7,136 nucleotides of DNA. Source: an uncultured bacterium (GTDB lineage Bacteria; Verrucomicrobiota; Lentisphaeria; Oligosphaerales; Oligosphaeraceae). The DNA lies in NCBI GenBank assembly GCA_902783355.1, contig CACZQQ010000096.1, positions 1 through 7,136 on the forward strand. Reading direction: 5' to 3'. Below, one piece after another: positions 6,415-7,136 of this stretch. Both the position numbers and the translations under genes were made by a program. How positions within the stretch are numbered: the first letter of the stretch is position 1; each line of letters opens with the position of its first letter. Below the pieces are notes generated by a model. It saw only the letters and a program-made list of their open reading frames with translations. It made no database searches and was not told where the DNA came from.

Positions 6415-6437
6415 GTGGGCAGCCCGCGGCTGCCCAC
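6415..6437. repeat. Right end hairpin of the repeat element, 3' of trpS
   Basis: GTGGGCAGCC (6415..6424) and GGCTGCCCAC (6428..6437) form a perfect 10-bp stem around loop CGC. It lies 14 nt past the trpS stop codon on the minus strand. Its position and GC-rich stem suit a transcript 3' end, but no T-run follows (the next bases are TCAGGACG), so termination is only a possibility. Confidence 0.78.
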
Positions 6438-6451
6438 AAACGCGGCGCGGC

Positions 6452-7136
6452 CTAAAGCCCGACTGCGGCCATGACCTTTTCCATGGTGGCTTCGGCGATC
6501 TTGGCGGCCTTGCGGGCGCCTTCGCGCAGGATCTCCTCCACCATGTCGGGCTTGGCCATGAGCTCCTTGCGGCGCTCGCGGGCCTCGGCGAAATACTCTA
6601 TGTACTTATTGTACAGGAGTTCCTTCGCGTAGCCGTAGCCCATGCCGCCGGCGAGGTACTTCTCCCGCAGGTCGGCGACCTCCTCCGGCGTGGCCATCAG
6701 CTTGTAGAGCATGAAGACGTTGCACTTGTCGGGATCCTTCGGGTCCTCCATCGGCGTGCTGTCCGTCTTGATTTTCATGAACTTGGAGCGGATGGGCTTG
6801 CCTTCGCCGAAGATCTCGATGGTGTTGTTGTAGCTCTTGGACATCTTCTGTCCGTCAAGGCCGGGGATGACCGCCACGTCCGCCTGGATGATGGGTTCGG
6901 GGACGGTCAGGATGTTGCCGTAGCGGTTGTTGAAGCGGATGGCGAGGTCGCGGGTGACCTCCAGATGCTGCTTCTGGTCCTTGCCGACGGGAACGTAGTC
7001 GATGTTGTAGAGGAGGATGTCGGCGGCCATGAGGACAGGATAGGCGAGCAGGCCGTGGTTGGCCTCCAGGCCGTGCGCCACCTTGTCCTTGTAGGAGTGG
7101 CAGCGCTCCAGGAGGCCCATGGGCGTGACGATTGAG
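6452..7136 (-). CDS. trpS: Tryptophanyl-tRNA synthetase, C-terminal two thirds (cut by window end)
   Basis: This is a class I aminoacyl-tRNA synthetase that charges tRNA-Trp in the cytoplasm. The visible part includes TPMGLLERCHSYKDK, then YPVLMAADILLYNIDYVPVG and KDQKQHLEVTRD, which are typical TrpRS tryptophan/ATP-pocket segments. GLDGQKMSKSYNN follows, with the KMSKS signature about 92 residues after the first visible Met. The C-terminal helical region ends in TAG (6452..6454). The frame stays open through the window edge (SIVTP before that Met), so the internal Met at 7120 is not the start. Bacterial TrpRS is about 330 aa, so roughly 100 N-terminal residues, including the HIGH-type motif, lie outside the window. 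Its promoter is also outside. The 297-bp structured gap separates it from the DUF2157 operon, so cotranscription is uncertain. Confidence 0.95.
   Translation of the reverse strand, partial: SIVTPMGLLERCHSYKDKVAHGLEANHGLLAYPVLMAADILLYNIDYVPVGKDQKQHLEVTRDLAIRFNNRYGNILTVPEPIIQADVAVIPGLDGQKMSKSYNNTIEIFGEGKPIRSKFMKIKTDSTPMEDPKDPDKCNVFMLYKLMATPEEVADLREKYLAGGMGYGYAKELLYNKYIEYFAEARERRKELMAKPDMVEEILREGARKAAKIAEATMEKVMAAVGL

Larger units (their letters stand above)
6182..6437. repeat. Composite palindromic repeat element: three tandem hairpin units between two end hairpins, with terminal inverted repeats
   Basis: Nearly all of the 297-bp gap between trpS and the DUF2157 gene is one structured element of 256 bp. 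It holds three direct repeats starting with GACGGTGGGCGAAAG at 6209, 6287 and 6364 (periods 78 and 77). Copies 2 and 3 are identical over 51 bp; copy 1 differs from them by one indel and two substitutions. The outer 31 nt (6182..6212 and the reverse complement of 6407..6437) match at 26 positions. Four of the five differences are two changed base pairs in each end stem that preserve pairing; the fifth is in the loop. Linkers contain GGCAGCC (or GGCAACC), AAA and TGTGCAC. These resemble the inner arms of the right and left end hairpins joined. I see no convincing promoter or U-tract terminator in the gap. Family unknown; BIME/MITE-like or a structured RNA. Confidence 0.85.

Noticed and set aside
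6182..6437. CRISPR array or integron attC cluster
   Set aside because: The repeats are about 77 bp direct copies whose linkers are also repeated, so there are no unique spacers. There are no GTTRRRY/RYYYAAC core sites as in attC.
5889..6437. Minus-strand ORF with repeated ASLKESFAHR-like peptides crossing the repeat element
   Set aside because: It simply translates the tandem palindromic DNA repeats and runs out of frame into the DUF2157 coding region; there is no ribosome-binding site or protein-like composition.
6415..6437. Intrinsic terminator of trpS
   Set aside because: The stem is strong but no T-run follows on the minus strand; the following bases are GC-rich and belong to the repeat unit. 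Kept only as a possibility.
6452..7120. A complete short trpS paralogue starting at the Met at 7120
   Set aside because: The frame remains open to the window edge with TrpRS-like residues (SIVTP) before that Met, and the N-terminal nucleotide-binding part is missing, so the gene is truncated only by the window.

Overview
The window is GC-rich, with G/C-rich third codon positions, and comes from a bacterium. A Trp-tRNA synthetase, a cytoplasmic GH43 glycosidase and an ADP-ribosylglycohydrolase (ARH/DraG) family protein fused to beta-rich domains would fit a saccharide-using anaerobe, for example a gut Verrucomicrobiota/Lentisphaerota or similar lineage. That placement is an impression from gene content, not something the sequence proves.

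Layout. On the + strand, the last 22 codons of an unidentified gene run through an ATGA overlap into a 410-aa polytopic membrane protein ending in a DUF1232 (YkvA-like) domain. That gene ends 5 bp from the stop of a convergent minus-strand gene. Everything to the right is on the minus strand. In transcription order these are the C-terminal two thirds of trpS (cut by the window end), a 297-bp gap, a DUF2157 multi-pass membrane protein, a GDYXXLXY-family protein (4-bp ATGA overlap), a GH43 glycosidase (21-bp gap) and a 650-aa ARH-fold protein (34-bp gap). The last four are packed like one operon. It joins a membrane pair of unknown function (DUF2157/GDYXXLXY) to a pair of soluble, apparently cytoplasmic enzymes that look dedicated to a glycoside. 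Sugar handling, rather than reversal of protein ADP-ribosylation, is the more economical reading of the ARH protein here, but this is inference from context.

The most unusual structure is in the gap between trpS and DUF2157 (6182..6437). It is a 256-bp composite palindromic element with three direct repeats (period 77-78 bp), each able to fold into a long hairpin. The array is bounded by two perfect 10-bp-stem, 3-nt-loop hairpins. The outer 31 nt on each side form terminal inverted repeats. The differences between the two end stems come as compensated pairs, so pairing is kept although sequence changed. The linkers between repeats look like the inner arms of the two end hairpins joined together. 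It is not a CRISPR array and lacks integron attC core sites. It resembles a BIME/MITE-like or structured-RNA element of a kind I cannot name. It fills the region where the trpS 3' end and the operon promoter should be.
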